Source: Rhodospirillales bacterium
GTDB lineage: Bacteria; Pseudomonadota; Alphaproteobacteria; Rhodospirillales; Casp-alpha2
Direction of reading: 5' to 3'
Assembly (NCBI GenBank): GCA_017857825.1
Contig: JAFMCK010000004.1
Coordinates: 1-36,977 of the forward strand
DNA: 36,977 nt
A program made the translations under genes and the position numbers. Below are positions 17,526 through 25,157 of this stretch, piece by piece; position 1 is the stretch's first letter, and each line of letters starts with the position of its first letter. The notes below the pieces were generated by a model that did no database searches, had not been told where the DNA came from, and saw only the letters and a program-made list of their open reading frames with translations.

Positions 17526-17602
17526 TGGTGGGCCCGGCAGGACTCGAACCTGCAACCAGACGGTTATGAGCCGTCGGCTCTAACCAGTTGAGCTACAGGC
17601 CC
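17526..17602 (-). tRNA. tRNA with CAT anticodon (Met elongator or Ile2)
   Basis: A 77-base cloverleaf including an encoded CCA. The acceptor stem GGGCCTG pairs with CGGGCCC (one T-G pair), the D arm is GCTC/GAGC, the anticodon stem GACGG/CCGTC encloses the loop CTCATAA, and the T arm is GCAGG-TTCGAGT-CCTGC. The anticodon complement lies at 17566-17568. There is a long enough D loop and a G1-C72 pair, so it is not an initiator tRNA. C4-G69 and C5-G68 are pairs that favour modification to lysidine by TilS in E. coli, so it could be the AUA-reading tRNA-Ile2 rather than elongator tRNA-Met; sequence alone does not settle this for me. Confidence 0.93.
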
Positions 17603-17703
17603 ACCGTGTCGGCACGTATGCGGACCGGGAACAGATACCCAACCGACTGCCTTATGTCACGCGCTTCTATGCTGAATGCAGCCTGGCAGTCACATGTGGA
17701 TAC

Positions 17704-17736
17704 GAAAAAAGGAGATGCCCCGGCATCTCCTTTTCC
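17704..17736 (-). terminator. rpoD: Intrinsic terminator of the rpoD operon
   Basis: A perfect inverted repeat GGAGATGC-CCCG-GCATCTCC (17711-17730) lies 24-48 bases beyond the rpoD stop. Read on the minus strand it is followed by a run of six T residues. Four T residues flank the other side, so it may work in both directions. Confidence 0.85.
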
Positions 17737-17758
17737 AAATTCGGTCGTGACGAGAAGA

Positions 17759-19834
17759 TCAGTAGTCCAAGAAGCTCCGCAGTTTGCGGGACCGGGACGG
17801 GTGTTTGAGTTTGCGCAACGCCTTGGCTTCGATCTGACGAATACGCTCGCGTGTCACCGAAAACTGCTGGCCGACCTCTTCGAGGGTGTGATCGGTATTC
17901 ATGCCGATGCCGAAACGCATCCGCAGCACGCGTTCTTCACGCGGCGTCAGGCTGGCGAGCACGCGGGTCGTGGTTTCGCGCAGATTGGCCTGAATGGCGG
18001 CGTCCAGCGGTTGCACGGCCAGCTTGTCTTCGATGAAGTCGCCGAGGTGGCTGTCTTCTTCGTCGCCAATCGGGGTTTCCAGCGAAATCGGCTCTTTTGC
18101 GATCTTCAACACCTTGCGCACTTTTTCGAGCGGCATGGAGAGCTTGGTTGCCAATTCTTCCGGCGTCGGCTCGCGACCGATTTCATGCAACATCTGGCGC
18201 GACGTGCGGACCAGCTTGTTGATGGTCTCGATCATGTGCACCGGAATACGAATGGTGCGAGCCTGATCGGCAATCGACCGCGTGATCGCTTGGCGAATCC
18301 ACCAAGTGGCATAGGTCGAGAATTTATAGCCACGACGGTATTCAAACTTATCAACGGCCTTCATCAGGCCGATGTTGCCTTCTTGGATCAGGTCCAGGAA
18401 CTGCAGGCCACGGTTGGTATATTTTTTAGCAATCGAGATCACGAGACGAAGGTTTGCCTCGATCATTTCCTTTTTCGCTTTTGCAGCCTCGCGCTCGCCT
18501 TTTTGCACGATACCGACGATGCGACGGAATTCCATGATCGGCAGGCCAACGGCGGAGGAAACCTCAGCGACGTCGGCACGGATTTCTTTGACCTCGTCAC
18601 GATAACGTTCGGCAAAGCGCTGCCAGTTTTTGGTCGGCATCTTGGCGCACCGCTTGAGCCAATCAGGATCAAGCTCGCTGCCGCGGTATTGTTCAAGGAA
18701 GTCATCGCGGCGCACCCGCGACGAAGTCGCCATACGCAACAACTTACCTTCAAGCCCAACCAAGCGACGATTGAGGCCATACAATTGATCGACCAGCGCT
18801 TCGATGCGGTCGTTGTTGAGGTGAACACCCTCCATCAATTCAATGAGTTCTTGGCGCAGCTTGGAATGGCGTTTTTCCTGCGACGATTTAAACTCGCCGC
18901 TGCCCTGCATCGCTTCGATGCGGATGATCTGCAGGCGTTGGAATTTTTTATAGGTCTTTGCGATCTCTTCAAACGTCTCGATGACTTCAGGTTTTAGTTT
19001 TTCTTCCTGAGCCGCGAGCGACATGTTGATTTGATCGTCATCATCTTCGTCATCATCTTCGTCGTCGGGTTTGTCGGTGCTTTCTTCGCCGTCTTCAGAC
19101 TTCGCCTTTTTGTCATCGGATTTGTCATCTGCAGCAGCGGTTTTTTTATCTTCCGGTGCTTTTACCTCAGCGGTTTTCGCTGTCGTCGACTCGCTGTCGT
19201 CGCTGTCATCATCATTATCGGTTGCAACGGGGGGTTGGCCTGGGCCACCGCCCATGGTGGCGTCCAGATCGATCACATCGCGCAGTAGAATTTCTTCAGC
19301 GACCAGCGCATCGTGCCAACGTACGATGGCTTGGATCGTTAACGGGCTCTCGCAGATCCCGCCGATCATCATGTCGCGGCCGGCTTCGATCCGCTTGGCG
19401 ATGGCGATTTCGCCCTCGCGTGACAGCAGTTCCACCGAACCCATTTCGCGGAGATACATGCGCACCGGATCGTCGGTACGGCCTAGGTCGCTTTCATCGA
19501 CGTTTCCGGACGCAGAGGCCGTTTCTTTCGGCTCGTCCTCTTCATCGTCGTCGGTCGCGCTCATCGTTTTGGTCTCGGCGGCAGCGTCTTCCTGCTCTTC
19601 GTTCTCCACGACGTTGATGCCCATTTCGGACAGCATCGCCATGGTATCTTCGATTTGCTCGGAGCTGACCTCTTCGGGCGGCAGTGCGGCGTTCAGTTCG
19701 TCATAGGTGACGTACCCGCGCTCCTTACCCTTGGTCACCATCTTTTTGACGGCGGCGCCCATGGTGTCCAAAAGCGGACCGTCTGCGTTTCCGTCGCGGG
19801 CGTCCCGCGCTTCGCTTGCTTGTGCTTTAGCCAA
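17759..19834 (-). CDS. rpoD: RNA polymerase primary sigma factor (sigma-70)
   Basis: A 691-residue housekeeping sigma factor. Region 1.1 (residues ~20-80: [10 protein letters not shown]), region 1.2 ([21 protein letters not shown], ~122-142), a long non-conserved region, region 2 ([33 protein letters not shown]), region 3 and region 4.2 ([20 protein letters not shown]) are all present. The non-conserved region holds a very acidic low-complexity tract at about 205-270 with runs of Asp. The frame opens at TTG 19840, but TTG at 19834 is preferred because GAGGGG lies eight bases upstream of it and only two from the other. It is the last gene of the yqeY-dnaG-rpoD operon and ends before a strong terminator. 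Confidence 0.97.
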   Translation of the reverse strand: MAKAQASEARDARDGNADGPLLDTMGAAVKKMVTKGKERGYVTYDELNAALPPEEVSSEQIEDTMAMLSEMGINVVENEEQEDAAAETKTMSATDDDEEDEPKETASASGNVDESDLGRTDDPVRMYLREMGSVELLSREGEIAIAKRIEAGRDMMIGGICESPLTIQAIVRWHDALVAEEILLRDVIDLDATMGGGPGQPPVATDNDDDSDDSESTTAKTAEVKAPEDKKTAAADDKSDDKKAKSEDGEESTDKPDDEDDDEDDDDQINMSLAAQEEKLKPEVIETFEEIAKTYKKFQRLQIIRIEAMQGSGEFKSSQEKRHSKLRQELIELMEGVHLNNDRIEALVDQLYGLNRRLVGLEGKLLRMATSSRVRRDDFLEQYRGSELDPDWLKRCAKMPTKNWQRFAERYRDEVKEIRADVAEVSSAVGLPIMEFRRIVGIVQKGEREAAKAKKEMIEANLRLVISIAKKYTNRGLQFLDLIQEGNIGLMKAVDKFEYRRGYKFSTYATWWIRQAITRSIADQARTIRIPVHMIETINKLVRTSRQMLHEIGREPTPEELATKLSMPLEKVRKVLKIAKEPISLETPIGDEEDSHLGDFIEDKLAVQPLDAAIQANLRETTTRVLASLTPREERVLRMRFGIGMNTDHTLEEVGQQFSVTRERIRQIEAKALRKLKHPSRSRKLRSFLDY

Positions 19835-19888
19835 TATCAAAACCCCTCAGCGTCCGCGCCGATGATCGGCGTCGGAACCCCGCAAACT

Positions 19889-21718
19889 TCATGTGACTTT
19901 CAATGCTTTAACGCGTTCAAAAGCCATCGCTGACGTATCTTCCCCCAGAGCCGCTTCGACCTTTTGTAACTCGGTCTCGACGGACTTCGCCGTCAATCTT
20001 TCAAACGTATCAATCCAACCTGCCAGCACTTCTTCGATGGGCGTGTCCTCGCGCGCAAATCGCGCATGCATGTACACGCTGCTGCTCAAAAGTGCCTGTA
20101 GGGTCGTTGAAAACCCTTCAGACAGAAGGTGGGCGCGCAGAGCTTCGGAATCAAGTCCGTCGTCCGCAGCGAGGCTGTTTAAGGCCTGCTGGCGTAACTT
20201 GTCAAGCTCAGGCGCTGAAAACTCAACGGTTCCAAGGTGTTCTTCGACCTCATCAAAGATATTGGGATGATTGATCAGCGCTGCCAGCAAGATTCTTTCG
20301 CGGAGTTGATCTGCGGGCGCGGCTTTTGACGTCTCGGCGCGGGCATCCATATCCACGGCGCCTTCTGTTTTACGGTTAAATTTCCCGCCTTTACGCCATT
20401 TGTCCTTGCCCCATTGGCCCTTGTTGCTGTTTTGGCCGACAGCCGCGTTGGGCGGTGGACGGTCCCCCCAAAGTTTTCGGGTAAAATAGTCGGAAAAATG
20501 ACGGCGAAACGTGGCGTCAGAGATATCCCGCGCTTTGTCATCCAGCTTTTTTTGCACATCGGCACGATCTTCGGGGCTGGTTGGCATGCGCCCACCGGTC
20601 ACTTCGCGCCAAATCAGTTCAGAAAGCGGTGCCGCCTGGTCGAGCAATTCATCGAATGCGGCGCGGCCTTGCTTTTGGACCACACTGTCCGGGTCTTCGC
20701 CGGGAGGCAGGAGCGCGAAGCGGAGCGCCATGCCGGCCTGCATGATCGGCAACGCCCGTTCTGCGGCGCGAAATGCGGCGCGTTGGCCCGCCGTGTCGCC
20801 GTCAAAGCACAACACAGGCTCGCGCACCACGCGCCAGAGGTCTTTGAGATGGTCATCGGTTAAGGCGGTGCCGAGTGGGGCCACCGCATAATCCAGCCCG
20901 CCCCGGTCGAGGCCGATGACATCCATATAGCCTTCACACACGATCATCCGGCCTGCTTTGCGGGCGGGGGCGGCAGCGCGATGAATGCCATACAAAGCGT
21001 GACGCTTTTTAAACACCGGTGTTTCCGGGCTGTTGAGGTATTTCGGCTCGCCGTCGCCGATGATCCGCCCACCGAACGCGATCACTTGGCCGCGACGGTC
21101 TTGGATCGGAAAGATTACCCGCCCGCGAAACCAATCATAAGGTGAGCCGTTGTCCGGCACGCGCAGCAGGCCAGCCTCGATCAGCAATGCGTCCGGTACG
21201 TTTTCGCGCGCCATAAACGCTTTCAGTGCGCCGCGCCCATCGGGCGCATAGCCGAGCCGCCATTTTTTGATCAGCGCGTCATCTAAACCGCGACGGCGCA
21301 GGTATTCTAGGCCCGCCTTGCCCTCGGGTGCGCGGAGGGTTCTTTCGAAGAACGCACAGGCCATCTCGTTGACCTCGGTCAGGCCTTTGCGTTTTTCTTG
21401 GCGTGCGCGGTCTTCGGGGGTGTCTTGTGGCATTTCCAGGCCGGCTTCCGCGGCCAGTTGTTCGACGGCCTGCGGGAACGCCAGACCCTCCACCTCAATC
21501 AGCCAGGTAAATATATCGCCTGAATTTTCGGTCGAAAAACACTTATAAAAGCCTTTGTCTTCCATCACGTGGAAGGACGGCGTTTTTTCTTTGGTGAAGG
21601 GGGATAAGCCCCAAAAATCGCCCCGCGCGCGTTCTTTTAAGCGCACAGTTCGCCCGACGACATCGACGATCGAGACGCGTCTGCGAATTTCGTCAAGGAA
21701 TTCGGGACTAAAATTCAT
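19889..21718 (-). CDS. dnaG: DNA primase
   Basis: A 609-residue primase that lays RNA primers for the replication fork. The RNA polymerase core shows the TOPRIM motifs VCEGYMDVIGL and CFDGDTAGQRAA, and the C-terminal ~130 residues look like the helicase-binding domain. The N-terminal zinc-binding domain is recognisable in outline (GLSPF..EKTPSF, GFYKCF...GDIF) but three of the four ligands are replaced: the usual C-x2-H is Ser39/Thr42 and the usual C-x2-C is Cys60/Thr63. Bacteroidetes primases, as I recall, show a similar loss. ATG at 21718 is chosen over 21742 because GGAG lies five bases upstream and the family N-terminus begins there. rpoD follows after about 54 bases. Confidence 0.95.
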   Translation of the reverse strand: MNFSPEFLDEIRRRVSIVDVVGRTVRLKERARGDFWGLSPFTKEKTPSFHVMEDKGFYKCFSTENSGDIFTWLIEVEGLAFPQAVEQLAAEAGLEMPQDTPEDRARQEKRKGLTEVNEMACAFFERTLRAPEGKAGLEYLRRRGLDDALIKKWRLGYAPDGRGALKAFMARENVPDALLIEAGLLRVPDNGSPYDWFRGRVIFPIQDRRGQVIAFGGRIIGDGEPKYLNSPETPVFKKRHALYGIHRAAAPARKAGRMIVCEGYMDVIGLDRGGLDYAVAPLGTALTDDHLKDLWRVVREPVLCFDGDTAGQRAAFRAAERALPIMQAGMALRFALLPPGEDPDSVVQKQGRAAFDELLDQAAPLSELIWREVTGGRMPTSPEDRADVQKKLDDKARDISDATFRRHFSDYFTRKLWGDRPPPNAAVGQNSNKGQWGKDKWRKGGKFNRKTEGAVDMDARAETSKAAPADQLRERILLAALINHPNIFDEVEEHLGTVEFSAPELDKLRQQALNSLAADDGLDSEALRAHLLSEGFSTTLQALLSSSVYMHARFAREDTPIEEVLAGWIDTFERLTAKSVETELQKVEAALGEDTSAMAFERVKALKVT

Positions 21719-21848
21719 GCGGGCTCCGGGTACGGCATGCACGCAAAGCTGCGCACAGAGGACGACCTAACATAGCACATGTAATGTAGTCTGCCCGGCC
21801 CGCTTCGCAAAGCGTCTAGGCATGAGGGTTATCCCGAGATTTTGCAGT

Positions 21849-21857
21849 TTATCCACA
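21849..21857 (+). promoter_or_regulatory. Single consensus DnaA box upstream of dnaG
   Basis: TTATCCACA matches the strong DnaA-binding consensus exactly and lies between yqeY and dnaG. One isolated box is not an origin; it may be chance or could tie dnaG transcription to DnaA. Confidence 0.3.
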
Positions 21858-21881
21858 GGCCGCCCTGCGGCGCGCGGTGGA

Positions 21882-22340
21882 TTATGCCGTCAGACGTTCT
21901 TTGACGTTACCGGATACCCGTGAAAAGTCCATGCGCCCGGCGTAGTTCTCTTTTAAGAAGCTCATCACCTTGCCCATGTCTTTGATGCAGTCAGCACCGC
22001 TTTTGCTGATTGCTTCGTTGATTGCCGCATCGACTTCGTCCGCAGACAGCTGTTTCGGTAAAAACGTCTCAATACATGCAATTTCTTCGGCTTCTTGCTG
22101 CGCGAGATCGGCACGACCGCCCTTCGAATAGGCTTCGATGCTGTCGCGGCGCTGCTTTACCATGGATTGCAGAAGGCCGAGGATCTCAGAATCCGGGATG
22201 CCATCTCTGTTGCCGTTGCTGCGTGCCTGGATATCGCGATCCTTGAGGGCCGCGTTGATCAGGCGAATGGTCGAAACCTTGCGCAATTCTTTGGCGCGCA
22301 TGGCGGTTTTGAGCATGTCATTTAACTGCTGGCGGAGCAT
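21882..22340 (-). CDS. GatB/YqeY-family protein
   Basis: A 152-residue protein of the YqeY family, related to the C-terminal tRNA-binding domain of the GatB amidotransferase subunit. Characteristic segments are LNDMLKTAMRAKELRKVSTIR, SMVKQRRDSIEAYSKGGR, FLPKQLSADEVDAAI and MGKVMSFLKENYAGRMD. Its exact role is not established; a tRNA-related function is inferred from the domain. ATG at 22340 has AGGTGA close upstream and gives the usual family length, whereas the frame open from 22400 adds a non-family hydrophobic stretch. It is the first gene of the operon with dnaG and rpoD, and diverges from carA. Confidence 0.9.
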   Translation of the reverse strand: MLRQQLNDMLKTAMRAKELRKVSTIRLINAALKDRDIQARSNGNRDGIPDSEILGLLQSMVKQRRDSIEAYSKGGRADLAQQEAEEIACIETFLPKQLSADEVDAAINEAISKSGADCIKDMGKVMSFLKENYAGRMDFSRVSGNVKERLTA

Positions 22341-22458
22341 GGAATCACCTATCAATCTAACGAAGCGGCGGACGATAACGTAAAAGCATTCAAATAACAA
22401 CGCGAATTAGTCTTGTAACCCATTGTTTTTAAATGATAAAAATAATCGGCTGTGGCGC

Positions 22459-22487
22459 TTGACTGATCTCCAGTGTTTGCTTATACC
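22459..22487 (+). promoter_or_regulatory. carA: Candidate carA promoter
   Basis: TTGACT (22459-22464) and TATACC (22482-22487) are spaced by 17 bases, predicting a transcript start near 22494. This would leave the upstream GTG at 22473 untranscribed and supports translation starting at GTG 22524 or later. Confidence 0.5.
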
Positions 22488-22523
22488 CCGTCCAATCTCA
22501 ACCAGACCGGGTTGGCCATTACC

Positions 22524-23750
22524 GTGAGCGATCAAATAGACACCTCCGCACCCAAAAACAAGGGTGCGGAATCTTTGTGCGCGCCAGAGTCTCCCTCTGA
22601 GCTTGCTGAAGCCCCCAAGGGTGCTACCGCCGTCATCGTGCTCGGCGACGGCACCATTATTTGGGGCCGTGGCATCGGCGCTGCGGGATCATCCGTCGGC
22701 GAGGTGTGCTTCAACACCTCAATGACCGGCTATCAGGAAATCCTGACCGATCCCAGTTACGCCGGTCAAATCATCACCTTCACGTTTCCGCACATCGGCA
22801 ACGTGGGCACCAATCCCGAAGATATCGAAACCATCACACCGGTAGCGCGCGGCCTTATTCTCCGTGCCGATATCACCGAGCCTGGGAACTGGCGCGACAC
22901 CCAGCATTTGGATGGCTGGTTGAAGTCGCACAATTTGGTCGGTGTGTCCGGCATCGACACCCGGCGCCTGACGCGGCGTATTCGCGACGGTGGCGCACCC
23001 AATGGGGTGATCTGTCATGCACCGGACGGCGTGTTTGATATTCCGGCGTTGCTCGCCGAAGCCCAGGCGTGGCCCGGCCTTGAAGGCATGGACCTGGCCA
23101 AAGACGTGACCTGCCGGCAAAGCTACGGTTGGGATGAAACCCGCTGGGTGCTGGGCTCCGGTTTCGGCAAGCTGGAAAATCCGAAATACAACGTCGTCGC
23201 CATCGACTACGGCATCAAGCTTAACATTCTGCGCTGCTTGGCGAGCGCCGGCTGTAAAGTCACGGTCGTGCCGGCATCTGCCAGCGCCGAAGACATCATG
23301 AGCCACAATCCGGACGGCATCTTTTTGTCGAACGGTCCGGGCGATCCTGCCGCCACCGGCGAATATGCGGTGCCTGTGCTGCAAGATCTTCTTAAGACCG
23401 GCAAGCCGATCTTTGGCATATGCTTAGGCCACCAATTGCTGGCCCGCGCGCTCGGCTGCACGACATCGAAAATGCATCAGGGCCACCGCGGCGCCAATCA
23501 ACCGGTGCAGGACCTGGAAACGCGCCGCGTCGAAATCACCAGCCAAAACCACGGCTTCGCGGTTGACGGCAAAAACCTGCCAAAAGGCGTCTCCGAGACC
23601 CACGTATCGTTGTTCGACGGTTCTAACGAAGGCATCAAGTGGGACGGCCATCCGGTATTTTCTGTCCAATACCACCCGGAAGCGTCCCCGGGCCCCACCG
23701 ACAGCCACTATTTATTCGAACGCTTCACCAAACTGATGGACGAGGCGTGA
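22524..23750 (+). CDS. carA: Carbamoyl-phosphate synthase small subunit (glutaminase)
   Basis: A 408-residue subunit that hydrolyses glutamine and passes ammonia to CarB for carbamoyl phosphate, feeding pyrimidine and arginine synthesis. The N-terminal domain shows GEVCFNTSMTGYQEILTDPS, and the class I amidotransferase domain has SNGPGDP, the nucleophile Cys in GICLGHQLLA and the His/Glu pair in QYHPEASPGP. The start is uncertain. The frame opens at GTG 22473, which falls inside a likely promoter; GTG 22524 is preferred, although neither has a clear ribosome-binding site. About 30 residues precede the conserved domain. Unusually, carB does not follow directly: a foreign-looking gene starts on the last base of the carA stop codon. 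Confidence 0.93.
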   Translation: MSDQIDTSAPKNKGAESLCAPESPSELAEAPKGATAVIVLGDGTIIWGRGIGAAGSSVGEVCFNTSMTGYQEILTDPSYAGQIITFTFPHIGNVGTNPEDIETITPVARGLILRADITEPGNWRDTQHLDGWLKSHNLVGVSGIDTRRLTRRIRDGGAPNGVICHAPDGVFDIPALLAEAQAWPGLEGMDLAKDVTCRQSYGWDETRWVLGSGFGKLENPKYNVVAIDYGIKLNILRCLASAGCKVTVVPASASAEDIMSHNPDGIFLSNGPGDPAATGEYAVPVLQDLLKTGKPIFGICLGHQLLARALGCTTSKMHQGHRGANQPVQDLETRRVEITSQNHGFAVDGKNLPKGVSETHVSLFDGSNEGIKWDGHPVFSVQYHPEASPGPTDSHYLFERFTKLMDEA

Positions 23751-24484
23751 TGATCTCCCGACCGACCGTCGATTACGAAATCGCCGAAAAGTTAATTTTA
23801 TTTCGCCTTCATCTCGCTTTGGTGAAATTTGAAAATATCAATACGGAAATTGGTATGTTGGGGACTAAAGTAGGTGTCCCAACGCAGCTTTCGAATATTT
23901 GTGCCCAAAGATTAGTTCAGAGATCTTTTGTTGATATTGAGAGTGTTTCAAGTCTAATGGAGCATCCTCAAACGGGAGATCTTGTTGACTATGAAGAGAA
24001 GCGATTGAGTATTACTGAGGAAGGTATCAAAGAAGTTGAGGGGTGGTCGGATGATAGCTATCAGGCGATTGCATATCGAGCTTTGTTGTCGCCAGACGAC
24101 ACTGAGGATGAAGTTAATCAAAAACTAGAAGACAATATGCTTTCTAGTTTGAGGGGCATTGCACCGGCAGCAAATCGGTTCGTTTTAAAATCAGATAATG
24201 AAGACGTATGGAATGAAGCGAAGGCTTCGTTAAATGACGTTATTAATGCCCTAGAGAGTGAAAAATCATTAGATAATGAATTGGGCTCAGAAAAGCCCGC
24301 TGTTTTGAATGCGCTCAAATCAGCAAGAGCCCTTTTTGACGATACGAAAATGAAAATTGATATCGCGGTAGCGCTCATGGTTGAGCCATTGAAAGTGCTT
24401 GCTGTGCGTTATGAACAAACGGCTGCTGGTGCAGTGCTTACGACAGCTTTGGCAGTTATCGCGAAGTTTCTAGGATTATTATGA
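23750..24484 (+). CDS. Orphan winged-helix protein with hydrophobic C-terminal tail, inserted between carA and carB
   Basis: A 244-residue protein I cannot assign to a named family. Residues ~10-98 read as a winged helix: helices around ILFRLHLALVKFENINTEIG, PTQLSNICAQRLVQRSFVDI, then a wing ending KRLSITEEGIKEVEGW. Residues ~100-215 are charged and helical, rich in Glu, Asp, Ser and Leu. The last ~20 residues are hydrophobic (TAAGAVLTTALAVIAKFLGL), like a C-terminal membrane anchor. The ATG overlaps the carA stop by one base (TGATG), so it may be translationally coupled. The gene is visibly richer in A+T than all its neighbours, suggesting acquisition. It is intact, with no internal stops. 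Function is unknown; a regulator or defence-type membrane-linked protein are only guesses. Confidence 0.72.
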   Translation: MISRPTVDYEIAEKLILFRLHLALVKFENINTEIGMLGTKVGVPTQLSNICAQRLVQRSFVDIESVSSLMEHPQTGDLVDYEEKRLSITEEGIKEVEGWSDDSYQAIAYRALLSPDDTEDEVNQKLEDNMLSSLRGIAPAANRFVLKSDNEDVWNEAKASLNDVINALESEKSLDNELGSEKPAVLNALKSARALFDDTKMKIDIAVALMVEPLKVLAVRYEQTAAGAVLTTALAVIAKFLGLL

Positions 24485-24500
24485 CTTTTTCCTCACGCTC

Positions 24501-24570
24501 GTTATTTCTGCGCAGGCGTGAATCCATGCTCCGGGTAGCGATAGATTTCCGCCTACGGGAGAATGGCGAC
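24501..24570. repeat. Degraded palindromic intergenic repeat
   Basis: The left arm (TTATTTCTGCGCAGGCG, from 24502) and the right arm (ending GAATGGCGAC at 24570) are imperfect reverse complements around CCGGGTAGCG. This resembles the dispersed bacterial repeats built on CGGGAATCCATG / GGATTCCCGCCTGCGCGGGAATGAC-type arms. Several mismatches show that it is old. Confidence 0.5.
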
Positions 24571-24608
24571 GTTGGTGTGCGAAGTAATAACGGGGATTTC
24601 AAAAAATT

Positions 24609-24631
24609 CCCTCCCCCCTCGAGTGGGAGGG
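24609..24631. repeat. CTCGAG-centred GC-rich palindrome, copy A
   Basis: CCCTCCC and GGGAGGG arms surround CTCGAG (24618-24623). It is one of three similar elements between carA and carB and the most diverged of them. Confidence 0.65.
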
Positions 24632-24697
24632 TTTGGGTGGCGGGGCTTTGGGCGCGTTGCTTGGTGGCTTTCTTTTTGGACTCCCCTCCTCCTCAGT

Positions 24698-24718
24698 CCT
24701 CCCCCTCGAGGGGGGAGG
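24698..24718. repeat. CTCGAG-centred GC-rich palindrome, copy B
   Basis: CCTCCCC and GGGGGAGG arms surround CTCGAG (24705-24710). It lies 38 bases before the DUF559 pseudogene and could be its left boundary. Confidence 0.7.
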
Positions 24719-24755
24719 CTTTTCTTTTGGCGGCTGACGCTGATAGCATTTATGC

Positions 24756-25088
24756 ATGGCCAACGAGAATGCGTGCAGCTTACGTTAGAACCCGACCGAA
24801 GCGGAAAAGCGGCCTGGGGCGCGGGTGCGGCGTAAGCAAGTGGACGGTGCGCGGTTCCAACGCCAAGTCCCGATGGGACCATATATCGTCGATTTCTTCT
24901 GCCCAGATGCCAAACTCATCATTGAACTTGATGACGGGTAATACGCCGAGCAAGCCGATGCCGATGCGCGCCGCACCGATTGGCTGCAGGTGCGCCGCTA
25001 CACAGTTGTCCGGTTTTGGAACAACGACATTTTCGAAGACATCGAGGGCGTCTTGGCGTCGATATCCAGCCATCTTCGGGACGGTTGA
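24756..25088 (+). pseudogene. DUF559 (Vsr-like endonuclease domain) pseudogene
   Basis: One frame of 110 codons encodes a DUF559 protein broken by two in-frame stops: TAG at 24786-24788, just before NPTEAEKR, and TAA at 24939-24941, where the family normally has Gln in a GGQHAEQ-like motif. Between and after them the frame reads ARFQRQVPMGPYIVDFFCP, AKLIIELDD and VRFWNNDIFEDIEGVLASI, all diagnostic of the PD-(D/E)XK-like DUF559 family. A conserved Leu-Trp after KR is also altered to Pro-Gly. No indel is needed to keep the frame, so decay is by substitution. It lies between palindrome copies B and C and shares the carAB gap with other inserted DNA. Confidence 0.85.
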
Positions 25089-25114
25089 TCGTGCGACGCA
25101 GGCCCCCTCCCTAG

Positions 25115-25134
25115 CCCTCCCCCTCGAGGGGGGG
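25115..25134. repeat. CTCGAG-centred GC-rich palindrome, copy C
   Basis: CCCTCCCC and GGGGGGG arms surround CTCGAG (25123-25128), 27 bases after the DUF559 stop and 23 bases before carB. With copy B it brackets the pseudogene. Confidence 0.7.
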
Positions 25135-25157
25135 CGTGACTGAGTCGGGAATCAACA

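Noticed and set aside
17588-18997. Long plus-strand open frame (469 codons) opposite rpoD
   Set aside because: It is the antisense of a conserved, fully intact rpoD and runs through the tRNA gene and terminator; its translation is Arg/His-rich with no domain. It arises from codon bias on the other strand.
21820-21880. Replication origin next to dnaG
   Set aside because: Only one DnaA box, no AT-rich unwinding element and no dnaA, gidA or parAB genes.
24609-25134. Possible CRISPR-like array from three similar palindromes
   Set aside because: Only three copies, unequal spacing (66 bases, then about 400) and a pseudogene as one spacer; no cas genes nearby.
24481-25143. Plus-strand open frame spanning the repeats before carB
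   Set aside because: It reads through two repeat families and the DUF559 pseudogene in the wrong frame; the sequence is Pro/Ser/Arg-rich and not protein-like.
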